A stretch of 64,000 bases of DNA from assembly GCF_015477805.1 (NCBI RefSeq), contig NZ_JADLQL010000001.1, positions 1,302,001 to 1,366,000 of the forward strand. The letters run 5' to 3'. The DNA is from Nocardia flavorosea (GTDB lineage: Bacteria; Actinomycetota; Actinomycetes; Mycobacteriales; Mycobacteriaceae). Under the pieces are notes generated by a model. The model was not told the DNA's origin and ran no database searches. It saw only the letters and a program-made list of their open reading frames with translations. A program made the position numbers and the translations under genes. Positions 17,153 through 27,585 of this stretch are shown piece after piece; the stretch's first letter is position 1, and each line of letters begins with the position of its first letter.

Positions 17153-18760
17153 CTATGCGCGCGGTCCGACCGACACCAGGTGGGTGAGCGTCTCGTCGTG
17201 GGCGAACTCCGCGACCGCACGTTCACGCATCAGATCCTGGGCGGTGAGCCGCACTTTGTGCTGCTGCATATGCTCCGACCAGGAGCGCACCACAAAAGCC
17301 TCGACGTAGCGGTCGGCGGCGCCGACATCGCGGTACAGCCGCCACTCCATCGCGCCGGTGCGCTGCCGGGACCGGCCCACGTAAGCCATTGCGTCGAGGA
17401 ACTCCGGTACCCGGTCCGCCGGCACGTCGTAGTCTTTGAGCACCAGCACCGGGCCGTCGTCCGGCTCCGGTTCCACCACCAGTTCGGGTTCGGGCCAGTA
17501 CGCGTGCGGAGTCAGGTCGAAACCGGCCACGAACTGCCGCATGGGCAACCATATGGTGCTCAACGCGGCCAACCCCAGCAGCGCCCCCGCGATCAGCAGG
17601 GCAGTGACCGCACTGTAAGCGCCGGCCACCAGACCCCACACCACCGAGCCGATCGCCTGGCCGGCCATGAAGATCAGCATGTACACCGACAGTCCACGCG
17701 CCCGCACCCATCCCGGGAGCAGCAGCTGCATGGTGGCGTTCATGGTCGAGAGGGTGAGCAGCCAGGCCGCACCGGCGAAGACCAGCAGGATCAGCACCAG
17801 CGCCTCGACCCGAAGCAGGGCGGTTCCGCAACAGGCCACGCCGAACATCACCGCGGCGACAGCGACCTGCTGAGTGGGTGTGAGCAATGCCCGTACCCGC
17901 GCCAGGCTCACCGCGCCGAGTACCGCCCCCACCCCGAGTGCGCCCAGCATCACGCCGTAACCGGAGGATCCCAACCCCAGCTGGTCACGCGCGATCACCG
18001 GCAGCAACGCCCACAACGCACTACCGGGAGCGACGAACAGCGCGGTACGCAGTAGCACCCGCCGGATGGCCGGCGCCGATTTGATGAACCGGGTACCCGC
18101 CTGCAACGCCGCCAGCGGGCGTTCGCTCGGAAATTCGCGTGCCACCTTCGGCCGCCGCCAGAGCAGCAACGCCGCGACGATGGCACAGAAGGAAAAAGCG
18201 TTGAGAGTGAACACCAGCGCCGGCCCGGACAGCGCGACCAGCACGCCCGCGACCGCCGGGCCCACCGCCCGGCCGATATTCATATTCATACTGCCCAGCG
18301 CCGCCGCGGACGGAATCTGGTCGCGTGGCACCAGTTCGGGCTGGATCGCCTGCCACGACGGACCGACCAGAGCCTGCCCGCAGCCGAGCAGGAACAACAG
18401 CGTGAGCAGCACCGAAGGGGTGGTGTGACCGGTGGCGGTCGCGATCGCCAGCACCGCCGCCAGCAGCGCCATCGTGGACTGCGCGCCCAGCAGCAGGCGC
18501 CGTCGGTCCAGCAGATCCGCGAGTACCCCGGACGGTATCGACAAGATCATCACCGGCAACGTCGTCGCCGTCTGCACGAACGACACCAGAGCCGCCGCAT
18601 TCGGTTCGTCGACCAGTACCCATTGGGCACCCACCATCTGCATCCAGGTGCCGAGATTGGATACCAACTGGGCGATCCATAGGGCTCGGTAGACCGGGGA
18701 TCGCAGCGGCGCCCAGGTGGAAACTGGGTTCGGCGCGGCTGTGGTCACTCGGGACAGCAT
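17153..18760 (-). CDS. MFS transporter (MFS_3/EntS-like) with C-terminal monooxygenase-like domain
   Basis: A 535-aa protein. Residues about 1-415 form a 12-TM major facilitator of the MFS_3 (enterobactin-exporter-like) type, with LADLLDRRRLLLGAQ as the loop 2-3 motif. Residues about 430-535 form a soluble ferredoxin-like domain (VLVLKDYDVPADRVPEFLDAM, RTGAMEWRLYRDV, VVRSWSEHMQQHKVRL) resembling antibiotic-biosynthesis monooxygenase (ABM) dimerisation folds. This combination is known in actinobacterial MFS_3 proteins. The substrate is unknown, but efflux of a small molecule is likely. ATG 18760 gives the expected N-terminus, with no strong Shine-Dalgarno sequence. Confidence 0.85.
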   Translation of the reverse strand: MLSRVTTAAPNPVSTWAPLRSPVYRALWIAQLVSNLGTWMQMVGAQWVLVDEPNAAALVSFVQTATTLPVMILSIPSGVLADLLDRRRLLLGAQSTMALLAAVLAIATATGHTTPSVLLTLLFLLGCGQALVGPSWQAIQPELVPRDQIPSAAALGSMNMNIGRAVGPAVAGVLVALSGPALVFTLNAFSFCAIVAALLLWRRPKVAREFPSERPLAALQAGTRFIKSAPAIRRVLLRTALFVAPGSALWALLPVIARDQLGLGSSGYGVMLGALGVGAVLGAVSLARVRALLTPTQQVAVAAVMFGVACCGTALLRVEALVLILLVFAGAAWLLTLSTMNATMQLLLPGWVRARGLSVYMLIFMAGQAIGSVVWGLVAGAYSAVTALLIAGALLGLAALSTIWLPMRQFVAGFDLTPHAYWPEPELVVEPEPDDGPVLVLKDYDVPADRVPEFLDAMAYVGRSRQRTGAMEWRLYRDVGAADRYVEAFVVRSWSEHMQQHKVRLTAQDLMRERAVAEFAHDETLTHLVSVGPRA

Positions 18761-18791
18761 AGCCGCGTGCTACGGCCCGATTGCCGGACGC

Positions 18792-18996
18792 TCACGCGGT
18801 GAGGCGATCCTCTTCGCCGATGAACCGGGTGGCGAGCACGCTCACCACCGCGGTTCCCCCCAGATATCCGCAGGCGAGCCATGATCGCCATCATCAGTGC
18901 GAGCGTACGTTTCCGGCCGATCCGGTCGTCGATATGGCCGAAGACCAGACCGCCCACCGGAGGCATCGGAACACCGACGGCGAAGGTCGCGAGCGG
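18792..18996 (-). pseudogene. Internally deleted MFS (metabolite:H+ symporter-type) transporter remnant
   Basis: On the minus strand about 18993-18880 encodes an N-terminal MFS piece, LATFAVGVPMPPVGGLVFGH followed by the loop 2-3 signature DRIGRKRTL. Directly after it, in a different frame (18878-18792), comes a plausible transporter C-terminus, LACGYLGGTAVVSVLATRF, ending at TGA 18792-18794. Most of the roughly 440-aa gene is missing between the two pieces. It is clearly non-functional. It lies between the intact MFS gene and the META lipoprotein, so the interval is a deletion scar. Confidence 0.7.
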
Positions 18997-19055
18997 CGGC
19001 CGATCCCGGATGTCGCCGCCCGGGCGAACGGCGGACGGCGGGTAGCATCGGCGGC

Positions 19056-19853
19056 ATGCCCGGACGATCGCTCCGATTCGGTGCGGCCCTTTCGCTACTC
19101 CTGCTGGCCGCCACGGCCTGCTCGAACGATGACGAGCCGGCGCCCGCGCCACCCGGTTCGACGCCGATGGGCCATACCTTCATCTCCACCGAGGTCACGG
19201 GTACGACGATCCCCGGCGGCGGACCGCTCACCCTGGTTTTCGCCGACGGCCGGATCACCGCCGACGCCGGCTGTAACAAGCACAGCGGTGCGGTGGATCT
19301 CCGCGATCACGTTCTGCATGTTTCCGAGCTGGCGAGCACCCTCGCCGCCTGTCCCGGTGAACGTGCCGGATCCGATGCCTGGGTCGGCGAACTGCTCCGC
19401 GGTGAGCCGACCTGGGAACTCGACGGCCACCGGCTCACGCTGACCGGTAAGAAGACGACAGTGGTTCTCGCCGACAAGAAAGTCGTACAACCGGACCGCC
19501 CGATCCGCGGCACCGAATGGACCGTCACCACGCTGCTGACCCCGGACGCCCGGATTTCGTCGCGCACCATCGACGAAGTGCGCCCGAACCTCACCATCGC
19601 CGGGGACGGCGCTCTCACCGGATTCGCCGGCTGCAACCGGATGACCGGGCGCGCCGAGATCACCGAAACTCCGGACGGCGCCGAAATCGCCTTCACCGCG
19701 GCCACGACACGGATGCTGTGTCCACCCGAGGTCATGGAGGTGGAACAGGCGGTACTCGCTGCCCTGGACGGCACGGCACAGGCCACGGTCGACGCCGATA
19801 CCCTCACCTTGCGCAACCCGAACGGCCACGGTCTGACGCTGCGCGCCCGTTAG
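19056..19853 (+). CDS. Lipoprotein with two META (HslJ-like) domains
   Basis: A 265-aa exported lipoprotein. The signal peptide MPGRSLRFGAALSLLLLA ends in a lipobox ATAC near Cys22. Two META/HslJ-like repeats follow: residues about 40-140 (FADGRITADAGCNKHSG, then LAACPG) and 150-262 (TIAGDGALTGFAGCNRMTG, then RMLCPPEVMEVE). Each has the G-C-N core typical of the family. META proteins sit in the envelope and are linked to heat or drug tolerance in other bacteria, but the function is not established. The frame is open upstream; ATG 19056 is chosen because it begins the signal peptide. Confidence 0.87.
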   Translation: MPGRSLRFGAALSLLLLAATACSNDDEPAPAPPGSTPMGHTFISTEVTGTTIPGGGPLTLVFADGRITADAGCNKHSGAVDLRDHVLHVSELASTLAACPGERAGSDAWVGELLRGEPTWELDGHRLTLTGKKTTVVLADKKVVQPDRPIRGTEWTVTTLLTPDARISSRTIDEVRPNLTIAGDGALTGFAGCNRMTGRAEITETPDGAEIAFTAATTRMLCPPEVMEVEQAVLAALDGTAQATVDADTLTLRNPNGHGLTLRAR

Positions 19854-19927
19854 TCCGATCGTCCGCTGCGGCGCGCGCGGGACACAGCTCGCCGGCGGCA
19901 GCGGCGAGACCGGGCTCGGCCTTCCGG

Positions 19928-20221
19928 CTACGGGCTGAACACCGCGCTTTCGAACGCACCGGCCTCGGCGTCCATGGGTCCACCCTCACAGTTGGGCCCG
20001 GGGAAAACCGCGACGTGCATATCGGTTTCGTTGGCGAGGATTCCGGCGGCGCCCGGGGTGTTGTAGCACCGGTCGGGATCGAGATCGCTCAGCACGGCCG
20101 GGCCACCGATCTGTGAGCGGTAGACGAATTCTCCGGGCGCCGCGTGGGCGCTGAGCGGGACGGTCAGCGTGATCGCTGCGCCGATTGCGAAGGCACCCAC
20201 GGTTTCTACGACATATCGCAC
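19928..20221 (-). CDS. Small secreted protein of unknown function
   Basis: A 97-aa protein with a clear signal peptide: RYVVETVGAFAIGAAITL, then a likely cleavage after AHA near residue 27. The mature part of about 70 residues has two Cys (CYN, NCEGG), probably a disulphide. GTG 20221 has AAGGAG 7 bases upstream. Small actinobacterial exported proteins of this shape are common and uncharacterised. It is convergent with the META lipoprotein. Confidence 0.72.
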   Translation of the reverse strand: MRYVVETVGAFAIGAAITLTVPLSAHAAPGEFVYRSQIGGPAVLSDLDPDRCYNTPGAAGILANETDMHVAVFPGPNCEGGPMDAEAGAFESAVFSP

Positions 20222-20350
20222 TCGCTGCTCCTTTCGCTCGGAATTACGGGCTGTTCACGTCCAGCACCGCAGTATTCCCGATGGCCGACCCGGTCTGCGG
20301 TTGCCGGCCACATACCGCCCGTCGATGGGCCTGTCGCGGGCGGCGCACGG

Positions 20351-20734
20351 TCAGGACGTTCGCGCGCGGTCGGCCGGCCGGCGGCGGAAGTACGCACGGG
20401 CGGACCGGGGAACCCACAGCGCTGCCAGTACGACGACCGACAATGTCCATCCGGCCAGCAGGGCAAGGTGGACGGCGGTGCCGGGAAACAGCAGCCACAC
20501 CACGAACCGCCCGCCGAATTGACAGGCCAACAGCACCGTCACGAGGACCCGCGCCCAGTTGCGCCCCCGCAGCAGCGGCACCAGCAACGCTGCGTACAGC
20601 GGCGCACTGATCAGGTGGTAGACGGTGCCGACATGCCAACTGGTCGGCGGGATCAACGGGACTATCAGATGATTGATCGCGTGGATTCCTGTACCGGCGG
20701 CAGCCACGCGAACCGGGATCGGTGGTCCGGACAT
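20351..20734 (-). CDS. Four-TM membrane protein of unknown function
   Basis: A 127-aa hydrophobic protein with about four predicted TM segments (near residues 8-28, 38-56, 62-82, 88-108) and a positively charged C-terminus (FRRRPADRARTS), which suggests an inner-membrane protein with a cytoplasmic tail. GGGGGT lies upstream of ATG 20734. It starts 41 bp after the AraC-type gene on the same strand and may be its target. No family was recognised with confidence. Confidence 0.68.
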   Translation of the reverse strand: MSGPPIPVRVAAAGTGIHAINHLIVPLIPPTSWHVGTVYHLISAPLYAALLVPLLRGRNWARVLVTVLLACQFGGRFVVWLLFPGTAVHLALLAGWTLSVVVLAALWVPRSARAYFRRRPADRARTS

Positions 20735-20775
20735 TGCCGCACCCCCTTTCGTGAGCCGAGATCAGTAGCCACACG

Positions 20776-21621
20776 CTAAAGGTTGCCGGCGAGACCCGTA
20801 TTGGACGAATGGGCCACCATTTCACGGAGCAACCGGCCCGGGGATGTGCCGGCGAACCGTTGGAAGTCCCGGATCAGATGCGACTGATCGAAGTAGCCGA
20901 ACCGGGCGGCGATACCGGCCACCGCCGCGGGCCGCTGGGTCAGGCCGGTGAGCACCGCGGAAAACCGCATCAGTCCCGCATAGGCACTAGCCGGCAGGCC
21001 GACCTCATCGGCGAATCGCCGACCGAAATGCCTGCGGCTCCAACCGGACTCGGCAACCAGATCGGCCACCGGCACCGTGCCGTGCTCCCGCCGCAACCGA
21101 TGGACCGCTGCCGTGACAGCGGGATCCGGCGACCGCGGAGCGTCGCGGTCACGCAGAAAATCGGCCACCAGGCGGAAGGACTCCTCCCAGCGTGCGGACT
21201 CCGCGAGCTGTTCGGCGAGATAACGCGCGGACGGTCCGATCAGGGTATCCAACGGTACTGCCGTATTGCGCAGTTCGTGCAGGGGAACACCGAGTACCCG
21301 CCGCGCTACCAGCGGGTCCAGTTGCAGTTGCACGCTGCGCATCCGCCCCGACGAGGTAACCGTCGAGCCGCGATCGTGCATCCCCACCACCAGAGCCGCC
21401 GGGTCCCTGCGCACTCCGTCGAAGACGCCGTCCAGCGCGAACACGATTTTGACGGTTCCGCCCGGAATCTTGCGTCGGCGCACCGGAACCGGCTGTTCGA
21501 CGTCGAAGCCGAAGCAACGGATGACGTCGGTCCCGGCGAGCAACCGCGGCGGGCAGTGCACGATATGACGCCGTCTCACTTGCAAAGTGCCACGTAGTTC
21601 CAGCAGCCGATCATCGCTCAC
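20776..21621 (-). CDS. AraC-family transcriptional regulator
   Basis: A 281-aa regulator. The N-terminal sensing domain covers about residues 1-180. The C-terminal AraC DNA-binding domain has two HTH units: VADLVAESGWSRRHFGRRF, then IAARFGYFDQSHLIRDFQRF with the usual GTSPGRL end. The ORF extends further upstream through the terminator region, so GTG 21621 (VSDDRLLELRG) is chosen; the real start is uncertain by a few codons. It probably controls itself and the downstream membrane-protein gene. Confidence 0.86.
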   Translation of the reverse strand: MSDDRLLELRGTLQVRRRHIVHCPPRLLAGTDVIRCFGFDVEQPVPVRRRKIPGGTVKIVFALDGVFDGVRRDPAALVVGMHDRGSTVTSSGRMRSVQLQLDPLVARRVLGVPLHELRNTAVPLDTLIGPSARYLAEQLAESARWEESFRLVADFLRDRDAPRSPDPAVTAAVHRLRREHGTVPVADLVAESGWSRRHFGRRFADEVGLPASAYAGLMRFSAVLTGLTQRPAAVAGIAARFGYFDQSHLIRDFQRFAGTSPGRLLREMVAHSSNTGLAGNL

Positions 21622-21810
21622 CCGTCCACTATGCGCCCACCGCGCCCTCCGTTGCCGGGCAGTGGGATCATGACAGGGCCTCGGCAGCCGGTTGTGCGTC
21701 ACCGTTACCACCGCATTCCGCGCCGGCCGGCACCGCACCGTCTCACCTTCGCGGTCATCGGCCTCGTCGCCGCTGTCGCCTTCGTTTCCGGGCACTGGGC
21801 GCCCGAAAAA

Positions 21811-21850
21811 CATCGGGGCCCGCCGGGTAGCTACCCGGCGGGCCCCGATG
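21811..21850 (-). terminator. Intrinsic terminator of the gap-pgk-tpiA operon
   Basis: A perfect 40-bp palindrome (20-bp arms meeting at 21830/21831; each arm contains GGGGCCCGCCGGGTAG or its complement) lies 11 bp after the tpiA stop. On the minus strand it is followed at once by TTTTT (21806-21810). The geometry fits a strong Rho-independent terminator for the glycolytic operon. Perfect cruciform potential with no loop is unusual. The hairpin is also transcribed from the other strand, but there it has no T-run. Confidence 0.85.
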
Positions 21851-21861
21851 GACTCACCCAC

Positions 21862-22647
21862 TCAGGGCAGTGGTCCGCCCGCGGCAATCGCGGACAGGGT
21901 GGCGAACTCGTCGCCCTTGAGCGATGCGCCACCGACCAGGGCACCGTCGATATCGGTCTGCTTGATGAGCTCACCGACATTCTTGGCGTTCACCGAACCG
22001 CCGTAGAGAACCCGCACGGTCTCGGCGACCTCCGGTCCGGCCAGTTGAGCGAGCTCACCGCGGATGGCGCCGCACACCTCCTGCGCGTCGGCCGGGGTGG
22101 CGACCTTCCCGGTGCCGATCGCCCAGACGGGTTCGTAGGCGATGACGACCTTCGCGATCTCCTCCGGCTTCAGCCCCTTCAGCGATCCCCGCAACTGCTC
22201 GAGGTTGTACTCGACATGGGTGCCCGCCTCGCGAACGTTCAGTCCCTCACCGATGCAGACGATCGGAGTGATCCCGTGCTTCAGCGCCTGCTTCGCCTTG
22301 GCGAGCACCGTGGCATCGTCCTCGTTGTGGTACTGGCGGCGCTCGGAATGCCCGACCACCGCGAATCCACACCCCAGCTTGGCCAGCATGGCAGCGCTGA
22401 CCTCACCGGTGTAGGCGCCGGATTCGTGTACCGACACATCCTGCGCACCGTAGGTGATCCGCAGTTTGTCGCCTTCGATCAGCGTCTGCACGCTGCGGAT
22501 ATCGACGAACGGCGGGATCACCGTGACATCGACCTTGTCGAAGTACTTGTCCGGCAGTGCGAACGCGATCTTCTGCACCAGGGCGATGGCCTCGAGATGA
22601 TTGAGGTTCATCTTCCAGTTGCCCGCGATCAGCGGTTTCCGAGCCAT
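21862..22647 (-). CDS. tpiA: Triosephosphate isomerase
   Basis: This 261-aa enzyme interconverts dihydroxyacetone phosphate and glyceraldehyde-3-phosphate. It begins [13 protein letters not shown] (Lys in the active site). Catalytic His is in VVGHSERR near residue 100 and catalytic Glu in [11 protein letters not shown] near residue 172; the phosphate loop is near [11 protein letters not shown]. Its ATG overlaps the pgk stop by one base (TAATG), so translation is coupled. It is followed by a perfect terminator hairpin. Confidence 0.98.
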   Translation of the reverse strand: MARKPLIAGNWKMNLNHLEAIALVQKIAFALPDKYFDKVDVTVIPPFVDIRSVQTLIEGDKLRITYGAQDVSVHESGAYTGEVSAAMLAKLGCGFAVVGHSERRQYHNEDDATVLAKAKQALKHGITPIVCIGEGLNVREAGTHVEYNLEQLRGSLKGLKPEEIAKVVIAYEPVWAIGTGKVATPADAQEVCGAIRGELAQLAGPEVAETVRVLYGGSVNAKNVGELIKQTDIDGALVGGASLKGDEFATLSAIAAGGPLP

Positions 22648-23870
22648 TACGCGTCCTCCGCATCGTCGAGCACGCTGATGCCGGGCAGCGTCTTACCCTC
22701 CAGGTACTCCAGCGAGGCACCGCCTCCGGTGGAGATGTGCGAGAAATCGCCCTCCGGGATACCGAGCGCCCGTACGGCCGCCGCGGAATCGCCGCCACCG
22801 ACAACGGTGAACGCGCCCTTACCGGTGGCCGTGGCGATCGCCTCGGCCACGCCGCGGGTACCGGCCGCGAACTTGTCGAACTCGAATACGCCCATCGGGC
22901 CGTTCCAGAACACCGTGCGCGCCTCGGTGAGCAGTGCGGCGAAACGCTGCACCGATTCCGGGCCGATATCCAGGCCCATCCAACCGTCCGGGATTTCGTG
23001 ACACGGGACGATCTTCGATTCCGCGTCCGCGGCGAAGGCATCGGCGACGACGATATCGCGCGGCAGATGGATGACGTCGGCGTAGCGGTCCAGCAGCTGC
23101 TTGCAGGTATCGATCATCTCCTCCTGCAGCAGCGAGGATCCGACCGAAAGCCCCTCCGCGGCCAGGAAGGTGAAGCACATCCCGCCGCCGATGACCAGGG
23201 TGTCGACCTTGGGAGCCAGCGCCTCGATCACGGCCAGTTTGTCCGAGACCTTCGACCCGCCGAGGACCACCGCGTACGGGCGGTCGGTGGATTCGGTGAG
23301 CTTCGCCAGCACCTCGGCCTCGGCCGCGACGAGCCTGCCCGCGTAATGCGGAAGCAGCTTCGCCACGTCGTAGACCGAGGCCTGCTTACGATGCACCACG
23401 CCGAAACCGTCGGAGACGAACGCACCGTCGTCGCCGACCAATTCGACCAACGCGGCGGCCAGTTTCGCGCGGTCCGCGTCGTCCTTGCTGGTTTCGCGCG
23501 GATCGAAGCGGATGTTCTCCAGCAGCAGGACATCGCCGTCGGTGAGGCCCTCGGAACGCGCGAGCGCGTCCTGGCCCACCACATCACCGGCGAGCTGCAC
23601 ATTGCGGCCCAGTTCGGCGGCCAGGCGGGTCGCCACCGGAGCGAGGGACAGCGCCGGGTCCGGGGCGCCCTTCGGACGGCCGAGATGTGCGGTGACGACC
23701 ACCTTCGCCCCGGCTTCCACCAGGGCACGGATGGTCGGCACCGAGGCGATGATCCGGCCCGGATCGGTGATCTCGCCGTTGTCGAGGGGCACGTTGAGGT
23801 CGGAACGCACCAGTACGCCGCGGCCCTCGACGCCCTCGGCGAGGAGATCGTCCAGAGTTTTGATGCTCAC
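22647..23870 (-). CDS. pgk: Phosphoglycerate kinase
   Basis: A 407-aa kinase that forms ATP from 1,3-bisphosphoglycerate. The N-terminal substrate domain contains [18 protein letters not shown] and the conserved [10 protein letters not shown] basic patch. The C-terminal nucleotide domain has [11 protein letters not shown] and the GGGDSAAAV loop near the end. It starts 7 bp after gap and overlaps tpiA by one base, the classical actinobacterial gap-pgk-tpiA order. Confidence 0.98.
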   Translation of the reverse strand: MSIKTLDDLLAEGVEGRGVLVRSDLNVPLDNGEITDPGRIIASVPTIRALVEAGAKVVVTAHLGRPKGAPDPALSLAPVATRLAAELGRNVQLAGDVVGQDALARSEGLTDGDVLLLENIRFDPRETSKDDADRAKLAAALVELVGDDGAFVSDGFGVVHRKQASVYDVAKLLPHYAGRLVAAEAEVLAKLTESTDRPYAVVLGGSKVSDKLAVIEALAPKVDTLVIGGGMCFTFLAAEGLSVGSSLLQEEMIDTCKQLLDRYADVIHLPRDIVVADAFAADAESKIVPCHEIPDGWMGLDIGPESVQRFAALLTEARTVFWNGPMGVFEFDKFAAGTRGVAEAIATATGKGAFTVVGGGDSAAAVRALGIPEGDFSHISTGGGASLEYLEGKTLPGISVLDDAEDA

Positions 23871-23877
23871 GCCGGTC

Positions 23878-24909
<1,032 letters not shown>

Positions 24910-25179
24910 TCAGCTGTCAAGCGGATGATTCCGACACCACCCACACTAATGCCTTCGGGTCCTCTCTCCGACACACCCCTGGTGTTCGTGAGCACCAGCT
25001 ATCCGGGCAGGACCGAACCTCATCCGGGCGCTACCTCCGCGTGTCGGGCCGGGGGGATGCCGGATCCGGCGGGCAACCGCAGCTCCGGCCGGAATCCGCA
25101 ACCCCGCAGGGGGCATACGACCACGACCGGCTCCGTATATCGCTGGCAACTCCGGGCGCTGCACCGCAGGATGGTGGGG

Positions 25180-25788
25180 ATGTCCAGTTCACCTCGCACC
25201 GATTCCGGGCCGCACGTCCGTCCGGCCACTTCCGCCGATATCCCCCGCGCCACCAGAAGCCTCACCCGGGCCTTCGCCGACTACCCCTGGACCCGGCACA
25301 CCATCGCCGCGGACGAGCACGAACGCCGGCTGGCCGAGTTCCAGGAACTCTTCCTCACCCGCATCGGACTACCCCACGGCCGGGTGTGGGTCGCCGACGA
25401 CGGTGACGCGGTCGCCGTGTGGACCACTCCTGCCACCGACGCCGGCGCAGTCTTCATCGAGCTCGCGCCCCGCTTCACCGAACTGGCCGGCGACCGCGCC
25501 GAGGCACACGCGGCGGCGGAGGCCGCGATGCATCCACACCGCCCGGTCGAGCCCGTCTGGTTCCTCGGCACCGTGGGCGTCGACCCCGCCCGCCGGGGCA
25601 GCGGACTCGGCCGCGCCGTGATCGAGCCCGGCCTGGCCGCTGCCGAACGCGAGGGGGTCGCAGCGTTCCTGGAAACGTCGACCGCGGAGAACGTGCGGTT
25701 CTACGAACACCTCGGTTTCCACGTGACCGCAGAAGTGAACATCCCCGAGGGCGGCCCCCTGACCTGGTGCATGCTCCGGCAGCCGTAA
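25180..25788 (+). CDS. GNAT-family N-acetyltransferase
   Basis: A 202-aa protein with the GNAT fold. Acetyl-CoA motif A, LGTVGVDPARRGSGLGRAVI, is near residue 128, followed by LETSTAENVRFYEHLGF (motif B) near residue 167. The N-terminal FADYPWTRHTI segment matches common actinobacterial acetyltransferases of unknown substrate. ATG 25171 and ATG 25180 are both in frame and neither has a good Shine-Dalgarno; MSSSPRTDSG from 25180 is used. The longer upstream frame is antisense of gap. Confidence 0.84.
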   Translation: MSSSPRTDSGPHVRPATSADIPRATRSLTRAFADYPWTRHTIAADEHERRLAEFQELFLTRIGLPHGRVWVADDGDAVAVWTTPATDAGAVFIELAPRFTELAGDRAEAHAAAEAAMHPHRPVEPVWFLGTVGVDPARRGSGLGRAVIEPGLAAAEREGVAAFLETSTAENVRFYEHLGFHVTAEVNIPEGGPLTWCMLRQP

Positions 25789-26607
25789 CTGTTCCGGTTC
25801 GTTCGGCAGCCGAGCGCCTGCCCGGCGAGCGAGCCGATAGCGATGGCTGCCCCGGAATTCCTCGACATCGTCACGCCCGGGTGAAGTCCCATGCACTTGC
25901 CGATACCGTGCGGCCGCGGATCGGTCTCGGCAATAGCCGAGGACGGTGCAGGACGACGGTCAGCGCACCGGGAACCCGGCCGAGCACCCGCCACGGCGGG
26001 GCGGCCGGACATCCCACGCCCTTGGCTGCTGCCCCGGCCGGGTGTCGGCAACCGGGGGCCGAGCCGAGTCGGAGGCGCCGGAACGCTGCGCCACGAGCAC
26101 TTCGACCAAGTCGAGCGCGGAACAATCCGCGTGGACCGGCCGAACCGCTCCGGTTCTGCGCCGCCCGGCGGCGGCGGGTGCTCAGAAGAAAGCAATAAAC
26201 TCCGAGCGGGCTGCAGCCCCCGAGCCCGGTGCGACACTCCCCCGGCCCGGTCGTGTGCCGGCCGCACCCCACCACAGGAGTGTGATCCGGCAAAGCCGGA
26301 CCATCTGCGCTGTTCCCGGACCGCATATCGGCACTCGTACCTGCAGCTCGGCGAAGCGGTGCCTACCTCGGCCTTCCCGGTGGAGGTAGGCACAGTCCGA
26401 AGACGACCTCGCTGGTCACCGTTGCGATCGCGCGCCGAGCCGTCGCGCTGACAGCCGACGCGCACTACCCCGGCTCCATGGGAGCGGAGCCGATCGCGAT
26501 GGACACGCGGTGCTGGAGCCGATACGGGGCGCCGCCTGCGTGCCGTGTGGTGGAGCCAGGCCGGCACCACCACATCGCGTCCCGGTCACCGTCGGGATGT
26601 AGACGGC
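25789..26607. other. Gene-poor interval of about 0.8 kb
   Basis: Several open frames cross this stretch on both strands, but their translations are low-complexity Arg/Pro/Gly/Ser strings with no recognisable family and no good ribosome binding sites. The only structured element seen is the hairpin at 26359-26393. It may be degraded sequence left where mycobacteria carry other genes between whiA and gap. Confidence 0.5.
26359..26393. repeat. Inverted repeat (11-bp stem, 13-nt loop)
   Basis: GTGCCTACCTC at 26359-26369 is perfectly complementary to GAGGTAGGCAC at 26383-26393. There is no T-run on either strand, so it is not a simple intrinsic terminator. It lies 215 bp after the whiA stop in a stretch with no convincing gene and could stabilise or process a transcript end. 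Confidence 0.5.
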
Positions 26608-27585
26608 TCAGGCGTCGTCGAGCAGCTCGGCTGTGACCGCGGATTCGGTATCGGGCACACCGAGTTCCTTCGCCCGCCTATCGGCCATGGACAGCAGTCG
26701 CCGGATCCGTCCGGCCACGGCGTCCTTGGTCATCGGCGGGTCGGCGAGCTGGCCGAGTTCCTCGAGGGATGCCTGCCGGTGTTCGACGCGCAGCTTCCCC
26801 GCCGCCGCCAGATGGTCCGGGACGTCCTCGCCGAGCAGTTCCAGCGCCCGCTCGACCCGGGCCGCCGCCGCCACCGCGGCCCGTGCCGAACGCCGCAGAT
26901 TTGCGTCGTCGAAGTTGGCGAGCCGGTTGGCGGTGGCGCGGACCTCGCGCCGCATCCGGCGTTCCTCCCAGGTGAGCCGGGTGTCCTGCGCGCCCATCCG
27001 GGTGAGCAGTGCCCCGATCGCCTCACCGTCGCGGACCACGACCCGGTCGGTGCCACGCACCTCCCGCGCCTTCGCCGAGATTCCCAGCCGCCGCGCGGCG
27101 CCCACCAGCGCCAACGCCGCCTCCGGCCCCGGGCAGCTCACCTCGAGCGCGGAGGAGCGGCCGGGTTCGGTGAGCGAGCCGTGGGCCAGGAAGGCGCCGC
27201 GCCACGCGGCCTCGGCATCGGCGACACTGCCGCCGACGACCTGGGCGGGCAGCCCGCGCACCGGCCGGCCGCGGACATCCAGCAGTCCGGTCTGCCGCGC
27301 GAGAGCTTCGCCCTCTTTCGCGACCCGGACCACGTAACGGGAGGATTTGCGCAGGCCACCGGCACTGAGCACATGCACATCCGACCCGTATCCGTAGAGT
27401 TCGAAGATCTCCCGCCGCAGCCGCCGCGCGATGGACCCCATATCGACTTCGGCTTCGACGATCACCCGCCCGCCGACGATATGCAGACCGCCGGCGAAAC
27501 GCAGCAGGGCGGACAGTTCGGCTTTACGCGCACTCACCTGTGTTACGGCGAGCCGGCTCAGCTCGTCTTTCACTTCGGCTGTCAT
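26608..27585 (-). CDS. whiA: WhiA, sporulation/cell-division-type regulator
   Basis: A 325-aa homologue of WhiA, with an N-terminal LAGLIDADG-type domain and C-terminal HTH. It starts [20 protein letters not shown] and shows [42 protein letters not shown] and [20 protein letters not shown]. The C-terminal HTH includes [20 protein letters not shown]. In Streptomyces it acts with WhiB on division genes; a similar role is inferred here. ATG 27585 overlaps the yvcK stop by 4 nt. It is the last gene of uvrC-rapZ-yvcK-whiA. Confidence 0.97.
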   Translation of the reverse strand: MTAEVKDELSRLAVTQVSARKAELSALLRFAGGLHIVGGRVIVEAEVDMGSIARRLRREIFELYGYGSDVHVLSAGGLRKSSRYVVRVAKEGEALARQTGLLDVRGRPVRGLPAQVVGGSVADAEAAWRGAFLAHGSLTEPGRSSALEVSCPGPEAALALVGAARRLGISAKAREVRGTDRVVVRDGEAIGALLTRMGAQDTRLTWEERRMRREVRATANRLANFDDANLRRSARAAVAAAARVERALELLGEDVPDHLAAAGKLRVEHRQASLEELGQLADPPMTKDAVAGRIRRLLSMADRRAKELGVPDTESAVTAELLDDA

